Below are positions 50,085 to 57,909 of a stretch of 64,000 nucleotides of DNA, piece after piece. Source of the DNA: JADFQT01 sp965216025 (lineage in GTDB: Bacteria > Chloroflexota > Dehalococcoidia > Lucifugimonadales > UBA3495); contig CBDCEX010000015.1 in assembly GCA_965216025.1 (NCBI GenBank), positions 310,001 through 374,000 of the forward strand, in the 5' to 3' direction. Position 1 is the stretch's first letter. Each line of letters starts with the position of its first letter. The notes below the pieces were generated by a model that searched no databases, was not told the DNA's origin, and was given only the letters and a program-made list of their open reading frames with translations. The translations under genes were made by a program, and so were the position numbers.

Positions 50085-51332
50085 TCAGGAGGCGTTCTTC
50101 GCAGCGACCTGCTCCGCCCGCGCCACCAGCTCCGCGAACTCGGCCACGGCCGGGTCGTCCGGCAACATGGCGCTTACACGCTGGGCAAGCGCCTGCACCT
50201 GCTCTAAGTCACTATCCTGGGCCCAGTGGCTCCGGCGAAGGAGCTCGGCGTACTCGGCTACGGCGGCGTCACGCTGGAAGTATGGCGTCGTCTGCTCAAA
50301 GGTTAAGCTCAAGTCGGATCCGTTGAATCCCCGTATGAGTTCCTGCTTAGCACCCGGGTCCGGGCCCTGGTATTCGGCGTGGAGCGTGGCGACGCGGCTC
50401 TGGGCGCCTTCCGGGAATCCTTCCGGGAATCCTTCCGGGAAACTCACCTCGAACAACGCCGTCACGCTATGGCCTGCCCTTACTTCCTCCGCAACCAGGG
50501 TGCTGGTGGGGTAATCATCGTGGGGCACCCGTTGGTACTCGTAGCCCAACTGCCGGTAGCTGCTCACTACCTCGGGATCGAAGTCGACCGACGCCTTGAC
50601 GTTCCGGGCGATCACCGGTGGCATGGCAGGAGAGTCCGGGGGGCTCACCACCGCTCCAGCAGTGCGCGCCTGGAGGCCGATGCGTAACAACCAATCGTTC
50701 TCCCCTCCGAAGGGCGAGGGAGCAGCTTCGATGTGTATGGCGAAGAGCCCTTCGGTCGGGGGCCGGTACCCGTGGTCGAAGGAGTTAATGAATCCCTCCA
50801 ATCGTACCGAAGCGGGGTCTGGCAAACGGCCAGCGTTTAACACCAGGTCCCGCGATTCACCGTAGGACAGTGTGTCCACAGCTACACCAAAGCTGCAGAG
50901 GTAGTTGTGGGATGTATTGATGATAGGGTTGTCCCCGGTGCTCTCGAAGAAGGCGGCGTAGCTAACAGCGCCGCTATCCGCTACCGGCCCACTGGCATTG
51001 TCGTACCAGTAGCCCCGGACATTTCGGGCCAGCAGGTCCTGGGATGGGTTCTGCCCGGGAGGTAGCAAAACCAGCCAGGCCAATAGCAGAACCACGGCCA
51101 CCGATGCTAAAGAAATACCCGTCAGGCGCAGGGCCGGGGCGCGGCCGCCAACCATAACCAGCGGGCCGAAGGGAGGCAGCTGCCACCATTTCCGGTGGCG
51201 CTGCTGCCGGCGTTGTACCTCCGCCAGGATCGACCGCCACAAATCCCGCCGGGGCGTGACCCCGTCCAGCTTTTCTGCCAGGGCCGCCGCTATCTGTTGA
51301 TCAACCGGGTAATTCGTCCCTTTCTCTACCAT
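50085..51332 (-). CDS. YfbK-like protein (N-domain + DUF3520) lacking the VWA domain
   Basis: 415 aa. Residues 1-70 are a cytoplasmic segment, 71-90 a membrane helix. Residues ~140-220 match the N domain of YfbK/VWA proteins (GVAVDTLSYGESRDLVLNAG; LPDPASVRLEGFINSFDHGY). This is immediately followed (from ~243) by the DUF3520 C domain (ARNVKASVDFDPEVVSSYR; EEVRAGHSVTALFEVSF). The VWA domain of ~180 residues that normally sits between is absent, replaced by ~20 residues. A triplicated FPEG (299-309) is an in-frame repeat. It is translated with the sigma factor (7-bp overlap), so it may be an anti-sigma-type membrane regulator. Confidence 0.8.
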   Translation of the reverse strand: MVEKGTNYPVDQQIAAALAEKLDGVTPRRDLWRSILAEVQRRQQRHRKWWQLPPFGPLVMVGGRAPALRLTGISLASVAVVLLLAWLVLLPPGQNPSQDLLARNVRGYWYDNASGPVADSGAVSYAAFFESTGDNPIINTSHNYLCSFGVAVDTLSYGESRDLVLNAGRLPDPASVRLEGFINSFDHGYRPPTEGLFAIHIEAAPSPFGGENDWLLRIGLQARTAGAVVSPPDSPAMPPVIARNVKASVDFDPEVVSSYRQLGYEYQRVPHDDYPTSTLVAEEVRAGHSVTALFEVSFPEGFPEGFPEGAQSRVATLHAEYQGPDPGAKQELIRGFNGSDLSLTFEQTTPYFQRDAAVAEYAELLRRSHWAQDSDLEQVQALAQRVSAMLPDDPAVAEFAELVARAEQVAAKNAS

Positions 51333-51603
51333 GTCTCTACCTCGACCTCCGCTGGGATGTAGGAACAGGCCATTTGATCCGCTTGTCCGCCGATCCTGGC
51401 TAACTTCGCTTCGGCCAGCCCTGGACTGATTGGCGCTTGTGAGTTTTTAGGAATTGGATCGGTCAGCCCTGGTTCCTCTGGCGGCTCCTGCAAGTGGCGC
51501 AGGGCATCTCCCAGGCGGGCTCGGGCGTAGTGCAGCCGAACCCTCACCGTCGCACGAGGGCAGCCCAGGGCCTGGGAGATCTCAGCTACACTGAAGCTCT
51601 TAT
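51326..51603 (-). pseudogene. ECF sigma factor, C-terminal fragment cut by IS1380
   Basis: About 92 residues: KSFSVAEISQALGCPRATVR plus VRLHYARARLGDALRHL is the sigma-70 region 4 helix-turn-helix of an ECF-type factor, with a ~50-residue tail. Region 2 and the start are missing: the frame enters IS1380 at 51604 on its 5' side. The stop overlaps the YfbK-like gene start by 7 bp, an arrangement common for a sigma factor and its membrane regulator. It cannot make a functional sigma factor. Confidence 0.85.
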
Positions 51604-53356
51604 CCCACATTTCCCATATGGCTAAAAAGCTTTCTCAGTAATTCGTCGATGGTCTTTCAACCATTGTCTATTTATGGGCCCTTTTTGCGTGTTTCCAGCT
51701 ATAATAACTCCATGATATGTCACTTTGCAGTAAGATGCCGTAGGCATCATGGAGGCACCTGATGGGTGACGGCGAAAAAGCCCCTCTCCGGCTCCAATTC
51801 AACCCCAAAGTCCGCCTGGAATTTCACGGCTCAACCATCACCTCCGACGCTGGTCTTCTTGCCTTTCGAGAGTTTGATGATGCCTTGGGCCTTACCGAAA
51901 TCGCTGAGGACTACCTCCAGGAAAGCCGTACCGGACGCAATATCCTTCACCACCTGGTTCCGCTGCTAAGACAGTCGATCTACAGCCGCTTGGCCGGCTA
52001 CGACGACACCAATGACGCAGTGCGCCTTTCCCAAGACCCAGCCATGCGAGTGATCGTGGGATGGCAAGGCTCGGAGCGGAAAGGAGCCAGCACCAGTGAG
52101 ATGGGCCGGTTCGAGACGGAGTTCCTGACCCAAGAGGACAACCTGAAGGGGCTGGCACGAATAAATGCCCAGTGGGTGGAACGAGCTATGGCCCATACCC
52201 TACACCGGCGAGTAATCCTGGATATGGACAGTTCCGAGAGTCCAGTGCACGGCCAGCAGGAGGGAGCAGCCTATAACGGCCACTTTGAATGCGTCTGCTA
52301 TCACCCTCTCTTTCTGTTCAACCAGTTCGGGGATTGTGAAGCAGCTAAGCTACGGTCAGGCAACGTCCACAGTGCCGATGATTGGCAAGAAGTCCTTGAT
52401 CCGGTGGTGGAGCGTTATTTGACAGCAGCGGTCAGGCTGCTGTTTCGTGCTGACGCCGCCTTCGCCAAGCCGGAGATATACGATTATCTGGAAGCAAGAA
52501 ACATCGGCTACGCCATCAGGCTGCGGTCCAACCAGGTGCTGCAGCGGGAGATAGCGCCCCGGCTAATACGGCCTACGGAGTGGCTTTCCCCGAAGCCCAT
52601 CGTCTCCTATCATGACTTCGTCTACCAGGCCCAGAGCTGGAACGTTGCTCGGAGAGTGGTCTCTAAGGTGGAGTGGCACCAGGGAGAACTGTTTCCCAGA
52701 GTGGGCTTCATCGTCACCAATCTGAGCTATCCAAACATCGGGATAGTCCGCTTTTACAATGGCCGAGGGACCGCGGAGCAATGGATAAAAGAAGGCAAGT
52801 ACGCCCTGAACTGGACCAGGTTGTCCTGCCACAAGTTCGTGGCCAATCAGGTCAGGCTGGAGTTGTTCGTACTGGCTTACAACCTGGGCAACTCCATGAG
52901 AAGGCTAGCCTTACCGGAGGCAATGAAGCACTGGTCGTTGACCAGTCTGCAGACCAGGATGATCAAGACTGGAGGACGGTTGGTGCGCCATGCCGGAAGG
53001 CTGGTGTTTCAGCTTGCTGAGGTGCTGGTGAGCCGGGAAATGCTAGGCGGGATACTGGAACGAATTGGCCGGCTTAGGCTGGCTCCTGGCTAGTCCACTT
53101 TAGGAGCGTCGGGATTGGTTACGGTTACGGGGTCGCACAGGGCAAAAGAGCTTCCCAAGGGCGAGACTTGGGCGTAGACAAGCGGTTTGGGGCTTTTACG
53201 CTTGGCAGTACAGTGGTTGCCCAATGAAAGCGGGGACTTTGAGTGAATCAGGCCGCATCAGACCGCATTTGACGCCCTTGGAATGCGGGATTATATTTGG
53301 CGGTATCCCCGCGGGAGCTATATCCAGGAAAGGTGGTTTGATCTGGGGAATCCCGG
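51604..53356 (+). mobile_element. IS1380-family element, copy 1
   Basis: The ends CCCACATTTCCCA and, mirrored, CCGGGATTCCCCA are related inverted repeats; 1753 bp. The flanking tetramers are TTAT and TTAA, similar but not identical. Copy 3 (61272-63024) has exactly the same length in the opposite orientation and a nearly identical sequence. Both neighbouring genes have lost their 5' ends at this element. Confidence 0.9.
51762..53093 (+). CDS. IS1380-family transposase (copy 1)
   Basis: 443 aa, DDE group-1 transposase. N terminus RLEFHGSTITSDAGLLAFRE. First Asp in VILDMDSSESPVHG, second in LLFRADAAFAKPEIYDYLE, Glu in FYNGRGTAEQWIKEGKYALN, and a C-terminal helix region. Start ATG preceded by GGAGG. 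The frame is complete. It differs from copy 3 at only about five residues (for example QSWN versus QCWN). Confidence 0.95.
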   Translation: MGDGEKAPLRLQFNPKVRLEFHGSTITSDAGLLAFREFDDALGLTEIAEDYLQESRTGRNILHHLVPLLRQSIYSRLAGYDDTNDAVRLSQDPAMRVIVGWQGSERKGASTSEMGRFETEFLTQEDNLKGLARINAQWVERAMAHTLHRRVILDMDSSESPVHGQQEGAAYNGHFECVCYHPLFLFNQFGDCEAAKLRSGNVHSADDWQEVLDPVVERYLTAAVRLLFRADAAFAKPEIYDYLEARNIGYAIRLRSNQVLQREIAPRLIRPTEWLSPKPIVSYHDFVYQAQSWNVARRVVSKVEWHQGELFPRVGFIVTNLSYPNIGIVRFYNGRGTAEQWIKEGKYALNWTRLSCHKFVANQVRLELFVLAYNLGNSMRRLALPEAMKHWSLTSLQTRMIKTGGRLVRHAGRLVFQLAEVLVSREMLGGILERIGRLRLAPG

Positions 53357-53360
53357 TTAA

Positions 53361-54329
53361 ATAGTAGGCGACACCTGGACGGTAGGCGAATACACAGTTC
53401 ATCTTACCGGCGAGGCGACCTGGGACGTAGGCGGTCAGAGCGTGACCGTTACTACCAATGCGGAGATAGATGGTGACCCCCAAGTCTACGATACCGTCGT
53501 GGTCGAGGGCTTGCTCGTCGGCCCCGGTCTGACGCTGCTGGCGCGGGAGATCGAGGTGGGGTATGACGGCGAAGCAGACGAACGTAGGGACGAACGCGAC
53601 CATGTCGAGCTAAGCGGCGTCATCGCAGATCTCGCCGGTGCCCAGACCGACATCGACATTCTATCCGCGGGGGACGTTGAAGGTCCGGATTTGGCCGGAA
53701 GTGTGACGGTGACACTATCCGATGGCACCTCGTTCATCATCGGTGAAGATACCGAAATCGAAGGCACGCTCCAGATCGGCGTGGATGTTGAGATGGAAAT
53801 CGAAACCATCGACGGCATCCGATACGTGATCGAGATAGAGGTGGAGGATGACGAGGAAGGAAGAGAGGATTCATCCGATACCGGGAAAGACCGAGAGGAG
53901 CAGCCGGCAGCAGCAGACGGCGATTCCGGAAGCGGCAATCGGGGCGAAGAAGACGGACATCGGGAAGACCCTAAGGACGAGCCGGTACCAGCAGCAGACG
54001 GCGGCGAGACGAGGATCAGGCTGGAGGCCGAGCTTTCAGGTGCAAGTTTAGGAACAGGAGAGGGTGAGGCCGATTGGAGAGAGCGCCTGGACCCGCCGAA
54101 CCTGCCCCGGACGCGCCTCTCGATTGAGATAGAAGGTGGTCCGCCCGGCGCTACGCTCTTTGTCACCGTTTGTGGCACCGATCTTGGGGAAATCACGCTG
54201 AACGGGGATGGAAACTTCGACCTAAATCTCGACTCGGAAGATGATGACACCGTTCCCGTTTGCGGCGCCGGGGGCGAAGTGAAGGTAGGAGGTGTCACCA
54301 TCGGATCCTTCGCGGACAAGGACAGTTAA
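53361..54329 (+). pseudogene. DUF5666-like acidic beta-repeat protein, 5' end lost at IS1380
   Basis: An open frame that runs from the IS1380 edge to 54329. Reading starts VGDTWTVGEYTVHLTGEATW, so coding extends upstream of any good start codon (GTG at 53442 is inside a domain). It contains DUF5666-type repeats (DTVVVEGLLVGPGLTLLARE; SVTVTLSDGTSFIIGEDTEI), an acidic Glu/Asp-rich linker near 53850-54000, and a final repeat with two Cys (FVTVCGTDLG; VPVCGAGG). Such proteins are usually secreted or cell-surface. The signal peptide and 5' end were removed by the event that placed the IS. Confidence 0.7.
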
Positions 54330-54417
54330 CCAGGCCCATGGCTCACACGGCCGATACATCTCTCAACGCTCTGGATAGAGGACCCCAAACGGGAGCCTTT
54401 TCTTTTGCCGGTCTGGG

Positions 54418-54478
54418 CCTCTCCCAGTAAACACTAACGGCAATTTCGTTGGAACGGCTACATTAGTCCTGGGAGAGG
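54418..54478. repeat. 10-bp inverted repeat in the intergenic gap
   Basis: CCTCTCCCAG (54418-54427) and CTGGGAGAGG (54469-54478) are perfect inverted repeats around a 41-base loop, between convergent genes. They could close a weak terminator or be a small foldback repeat. Confidence 0.4.
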
Positions 54479-54583
54479 GCGACTTAAACTTCAATTCAAG
54501 AGACAGGGAACTTTGAGCCCCGCATGGAGGAGGCTCCGGCATTTATCAAATAGCGAAGCTTGCCCCGAGGGCAGATAATCTGG

Positions 54584-55282
54584 CTAGTTGTTGCCGATGA
54601 ACCGGTAGCCCCGACCTCTTTCCGTAATTATCAGCCGAGGGCTCTGGGTACTATCCTTCAGCTTTTTACGTAAGCGCTGAATGTGCGCCTTGACCAGTCC
54701 TTCGCTGTTTCTATAGCTGGAACCCCATACCTCTTCCACAATGGCCTCATTGGTCAGGACCTGGCGCGGGTTTCGGATCAGATAGCAGAGCAATTTGTAC
54801 TCGGTGGGCGTCAGCTTGACCGGTTCCCCATGAGCCAACACTTGCCGGTCATCAAAATCCACTGAGAGTTCCTTGCTGACGAAAGGCTGGGACTGGGAAG
54901 CCAACGACCCTACTTGAACCCTCCGCATGATGGCGCGAATTCGGGCCAGAAATTCCACCGCACTGAAGGGCTTGATCAGGTAGTCCGCCGCGCCCAGCTC
55001 CAATCCCCTGACAATGTCTACCTCCCGGTCTCGGGCAGTGACCATAATGATCGGGACATTTGAAAAGGTGCGGAACTCCTTGCAGAGGTCAAAGCCGCAG
55101 GTATCCCCTTCCGGTAGTCCTATGTCTAGGATTACCACGTCAGGATTCTCGGTCTTAACCATCTCCATGCCTTCGACGGCATTAGGTGCCCCTACGACCT
55201 GGCTTCCGGGCCAAGCCATTTCAAAGGCAACAGACACCACCTCCGTGATTTCCTGGTCGTCCTCGATTATTGCTACTTTCAT
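54584..55282 (-). CDS. OmpR-family response regulator
   Basis: 232 aa from ATG 55282 (MKVAIIEDDQ), preceded by GAGG; an upstream start at 55333 is not credible. Receiver pocket EDD at residues 7-9, phospho-acceptor Asp53 in VVILDIGLPEGDTCGFD, Thr in IIMVTARD, Lys in YLIKPFSA. C-terminal winged helix LTPTEYKLLCYLIRNPRQVL and IQRLRKKLKDSTQSP. It is highly similar to the truncated regulator at 19218. No kinase gene is next to it. Complete and probably functional. Confidence 0.93.
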   Translation of the reverse strand: MKVAIIEDDQEITEVVSVAFEMAWPGSQVVGAPNAVEGMEMVKTENPDVVILDIGLPEGDTCGFDLCKEFRTFSNVPIIMVTARDREVDIVRGLELGAADYLIKPFSAVEFLARIRAIMRRVQVGSLASQSQPFVSKELSVDFDDRQVLAHGEPVKLTPTEYKLLCYLIRNPRQVLTNEAIVEEVWGSSYRNSEGLVKAHIQRLRKKLKDSTQSPRLIITERGRGYRFIGNN

Positions 55283-55544
55283 AATTACCTCAGCACCGGC
55301 GTCTTTTTTTAGGTATATCCAATTTACTATCAATTAGTAACTTGTTCGGTCTACCTTCCCATATTCCAGGTCAAGCTAGACCACAACTTGGTGAATTATC
55401 AGTTGACAACTGTCCTGAGAGCGCTATTTGCGGATAGGCTGGGTGAGAGGATGTTAAGGATGAAACAGGTGTCCGGGAGGCGGCATAAGTCGCTGGGAGC
55501 AGGACAAAGCCGGAGACTGGTAGCCAGGGAGATGGAGCTGAGTT

Positions 55545-56441
55545 TTAGGCCACGCCCCCGGGAAGGGCTAATTCTCCGGTCAATGGAGCCCCGGCCTTGG
55601 GCCTGACCTGAAACACGTACCCAACCCCCCTTTCAGTGTGAATTAACTCGGGATTTTGGGGATCGTCCCAGAGCTTGGTCCGGAGACGGCGGATGTAGAC
55701 CTTAAGGTAGGCTGTCTCGTCCTTATATTCCTGGCCCCACACCTTAGATAGGATCCCCGCATGAGACAAAACTCGACCTTCATTGCTGACCAGCAAATCC
55801 AGCAAGCTGTACTCCAGTGGCGCCAAATTGACCGCCTTGCTGTGGCGGGTAACAACTCGGGAATCCAGGTCGATTTCCAGACCCGCCTCATCACTCCGGT
55901 AGGTTCCCCTTGCTGATTCCGAGGTGTTAGCGGGGGCTCGCCGGAGCACCGCCTTGACTCTTGCCATGAGGACAATGTGGCTGAAGGGCTTGGTGATATA
56001 GTCGTCGGCCCCCAACTCAAGTCCCTTGATTCTGGCCATCTCGCTATCTTTAGCGGTGAGCAAGATTATCGGAGTATCCGAGAAACCGCGTAATGTTTTC
56101 AGCGTCTGGTAGCCATCAATCCCCGGCAGGCCCAAATCCAGAATGATAATATTAGGAGGCTGGTTCTCTACCACCTCTAGCGCTTCCTCTCCGGTGGAAA
56201 CAGAAATCACCGTCGCTTCCGGCCAGCAGACGTAAAAGCAAATGGCTACTGTATCCACCATAATTGGATCGTCTTCTATGATTAGTCCCGGATGGCCCAG
56301 GTGGCGCTCCGAAGGGCGGTCTCGTTGAATCCAAGCAGTCCCGGCGGCCTGGGGGCGAGCTGGGTCATCTCCTGGATGACGGCAGGGAAGCGCGGGCGTG
56401 GCAGTAGGAGCGACAGTGATGAGGGCCAGTATCCCAGCCAA
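55545..56441 (-). CDS. OmpR-family regulator with a foreign N terminus (fusion)
   Basis: From residue 53 on this is a normal OmpR regulator: LIIEDDPIMVDTVAICF, phospho-acceptor Asp102 in IIILDLGLPGIDGYQTL, Lys in YITKPFSH, and a winged helix with NLAPLEYSLLDLLVSNEGRV. The first 52 codons (MAGILALITVAPTATPALP and on) are not regulator sequence. In the neighbouring frame the same DNA reads as another gene fragment (AVIQEMTQLAPRPPGLLGFN, ending TGA near 56282). So a deletion has joined the 5' piece of one gene to a regulator missing its first ~5 residues. Whether a stable protein is made is unclear. Confidence 0.75.
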   Translation of the reverse strand: MAGILALITVAPTATPALPCRHPGDDPARPQAAGTAWIQRDRPSERHLGHPGLIIEDDPIMVDTVAICFYVCWPEATVISVSTGEEALEVVENQPPNIIILDLGLPGIDGYQTLKTLRGFSDTPIILLTAKDSEMARIKGLELGADDYITKPFSHIVLMARVKAVLRRAPANTSESARGTYRSDEAGLEIDLDSRVVTRHSKAVNLAPLEYSLLDLLVSNEGRVLSHAGILSKVWGQEYKDETAYLKVYIRRLRTKLWDDPQNPELIHTERGVGYVFQVRPKAGAPLTGELALPGGVA

Positions 56442-56459
56442 GAAGGGAGAGTTCTCGGC

Positions 56460-56945
56460 CTACCGCGACCGCACGACGAACCGTGCTCCCATTCGGCCAA
56501 GCGACCACAGGAGAGTGGTGGCGAACCAGGTGCAGAGAATAGCCGCTCCGACTCGGATAGGGTACAGCAACGCCCACGTCAGCGTCATCCTTCCATACAG
56601 CGGTCCGTGGTGTGCCCCGGTAACCTCGGTCCCGGAGACGGGTAGTGCGTACCTGACCTCCCCGCCGATGGCTACCGGCGCAAGATCACCAGCCTCCGCA
56701 AATGCCGCGGGTCCGATCAGGACCATTTCCGCTTGGTCTGCCTCGTACATCATGACGGCGACGACCATAACAGACAGGACGCCAACGCCGAGGCCCAGGG
56801 CCGAGCCTGCCAGCCTGCCGAGCCGACCATGCCGCCAACCCAATGCCAGCCCGGCCACCGGCCCGGTGAGGAGGGCAGCCGCGAGGAGAACAACAAGGGC
56901 CACCAGCTTGATTTCGTTGATCGGTTCGATCCAGAGCATCACCAT
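56460..56945 (-). CDS. Membrane protein of unknown function
   Basis: 161 aa with four likely membrane helices: residues 11-34 (IKLVALVVLLAAALLTGPVA), 45-66 (AGSALGLGVGVLSVMVVAVM), 74-90, and 125-150 (WALLYPIRVGAAILCTWFAT). No family recognised. The C terminus is basic. It precedes the disrupted regulator by 18 bp on the same strand, with the deletion junction between them, so its original neighbour is lost. Confidence 0.6.
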   Translation of the reverse strand: MVMLWIEPINEIKLVALVVLLAAALLTGPVAGLALGWRHGRLGRLAGSALGLGVGVLSVMVVAVMMYEADQAEMVLIGPAAFAEAGDLAPVAIGGEVRYALPVSGTEVTGAHHGPLYGRMTLTWALLYPIRVGAAILCTWFATTLLWSLGRMGARFVVRSR

Positions 56946-57021
56946 CCGCTATCCTCCGTCGATGCACCAGCGGTCCATCTACTGACGGAACACCATCTGG
57001 CAAATATCGGCCAGTCCGGAC

Positions 57022-57111
57022 TTAGCTCAAGAGGGCCATGAGGGTATGTTGCATTTTATCCGTAACATCCTCAACCCGGATTTTAGATGATTTGGCCAAT
57101 TGTTCCTCCAG
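57022..57111 (-). pseudogene. C-terminal fragment of an unknown gene
   Basis: The minus strand reads LEEQLAKSSKIRVEDVTDKM, then QHTLMALLS and a stop at 57022. It has coding character but no start, because it runs into the EndoQ fragment boundary near 57112. It appears to be the end of a gene whose upstream part was lost in the same rearrangement that truncated the EndoQ gene. Confidence 0.4.
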
Positions 57112-57909
57112 TGCAACGATGTCTGGATGCCCGACCAAGTAAACCTGGATATGGCCAAGTATATTCACGCGGTCGAAACCGGTCTATCCAGCGATCCGGC
57201 CATGAACTGGATAGTTCCCCAGCTGTCCGACAAGACCATCGTCTCCTTCTCGGATGCCCACTCCCTTCCCAAGTTGGGCCGGGAGGTCACGGTTTTCGAT
57301 GCCCCGCTTTCCTATTCCGGACTGTCCCAAGCTCTGGCCGAAAATCTGGTGGCCTACACCGCCGAGTTCTACCCGCAGGAGGGGAAATACCACTATGACG
57401 GTCACCGCAAGTGTGGCGTTTCGCAACATCCCAGCGAGACGGGCCGCCGGAGTGTTGCCTGCCCGGTCTGCAGTCGGCCCCTTACCCTGGGGGTTCTACA
57501 TCGGGTGCGCTATGTTGCTCAGCAAGATGAGGATTCAGGCGGACCGGCTCAGCTGGCCCCGGCTCAGTTTCCCATAAAATGGGAGGGCATTCCCGATTCG
57601 GAGGGGTTTGTGCGGTCCCCGGGGGGAAGACCACCCTTTGTCCGGCTGCTGCCCCTGCAGGAAATCATCGCGGCCCTTTGGGGACGAGGGCCAGCCACCA
57701 AGACAGTGCAGATGGAGTATATGAAGCTCGTTGCGAAATTGGGCAGCGAGTTGGAACTCCTAGTATGGGCCAAGGAGAGGGACCTGGCATCTGTGGCGGG
57801 AGAGGAATTGGCGCGGGTCATCTTGCAGGCCCGTCGCGGCCACATTCGGGTAGAGCCCGGATATGACGGGGTCTACGGCCGGGTGTCTCTGGCCCGGGAT
57901 GACTCTTAG
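57100..57909 (+). pseudogene. Endonuclease Q (EndoQ)-family protein, 5'-truncated
   Basis: The C-terminal ~255 residues match EndoQ proteins, PHP-fold nucleases that cut DNA at deaminated bases: HAVETGLSSDPAMNW, KTIVSFSDAHSLPKLGREV, VAYTAEFYPQEGKYHYDGHR, the CPVCSRPLTLGVLHRV zinc region and the final GYDGVYGRVSL. The N-terminal ~200 residues, including the first PHP metal motifs, are absent: homology begins near 57150 and an in-frame TGA lies at ~57085. Its stop codon TAG is the TTAG target that IS1380 copy 2 duplicated (57906-57909), so the C terminus was just spared. Non-functional as read. Confidence 0.85.

Noticed and set aside
53486..54319. A Ser/Pro-rich 277-codon minus frame opposite the DUF5666-like gene
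   Set aside because: It is the antisense of an Asp/Glu-rich gene, which always yields Ser/Pro-rich shadows.
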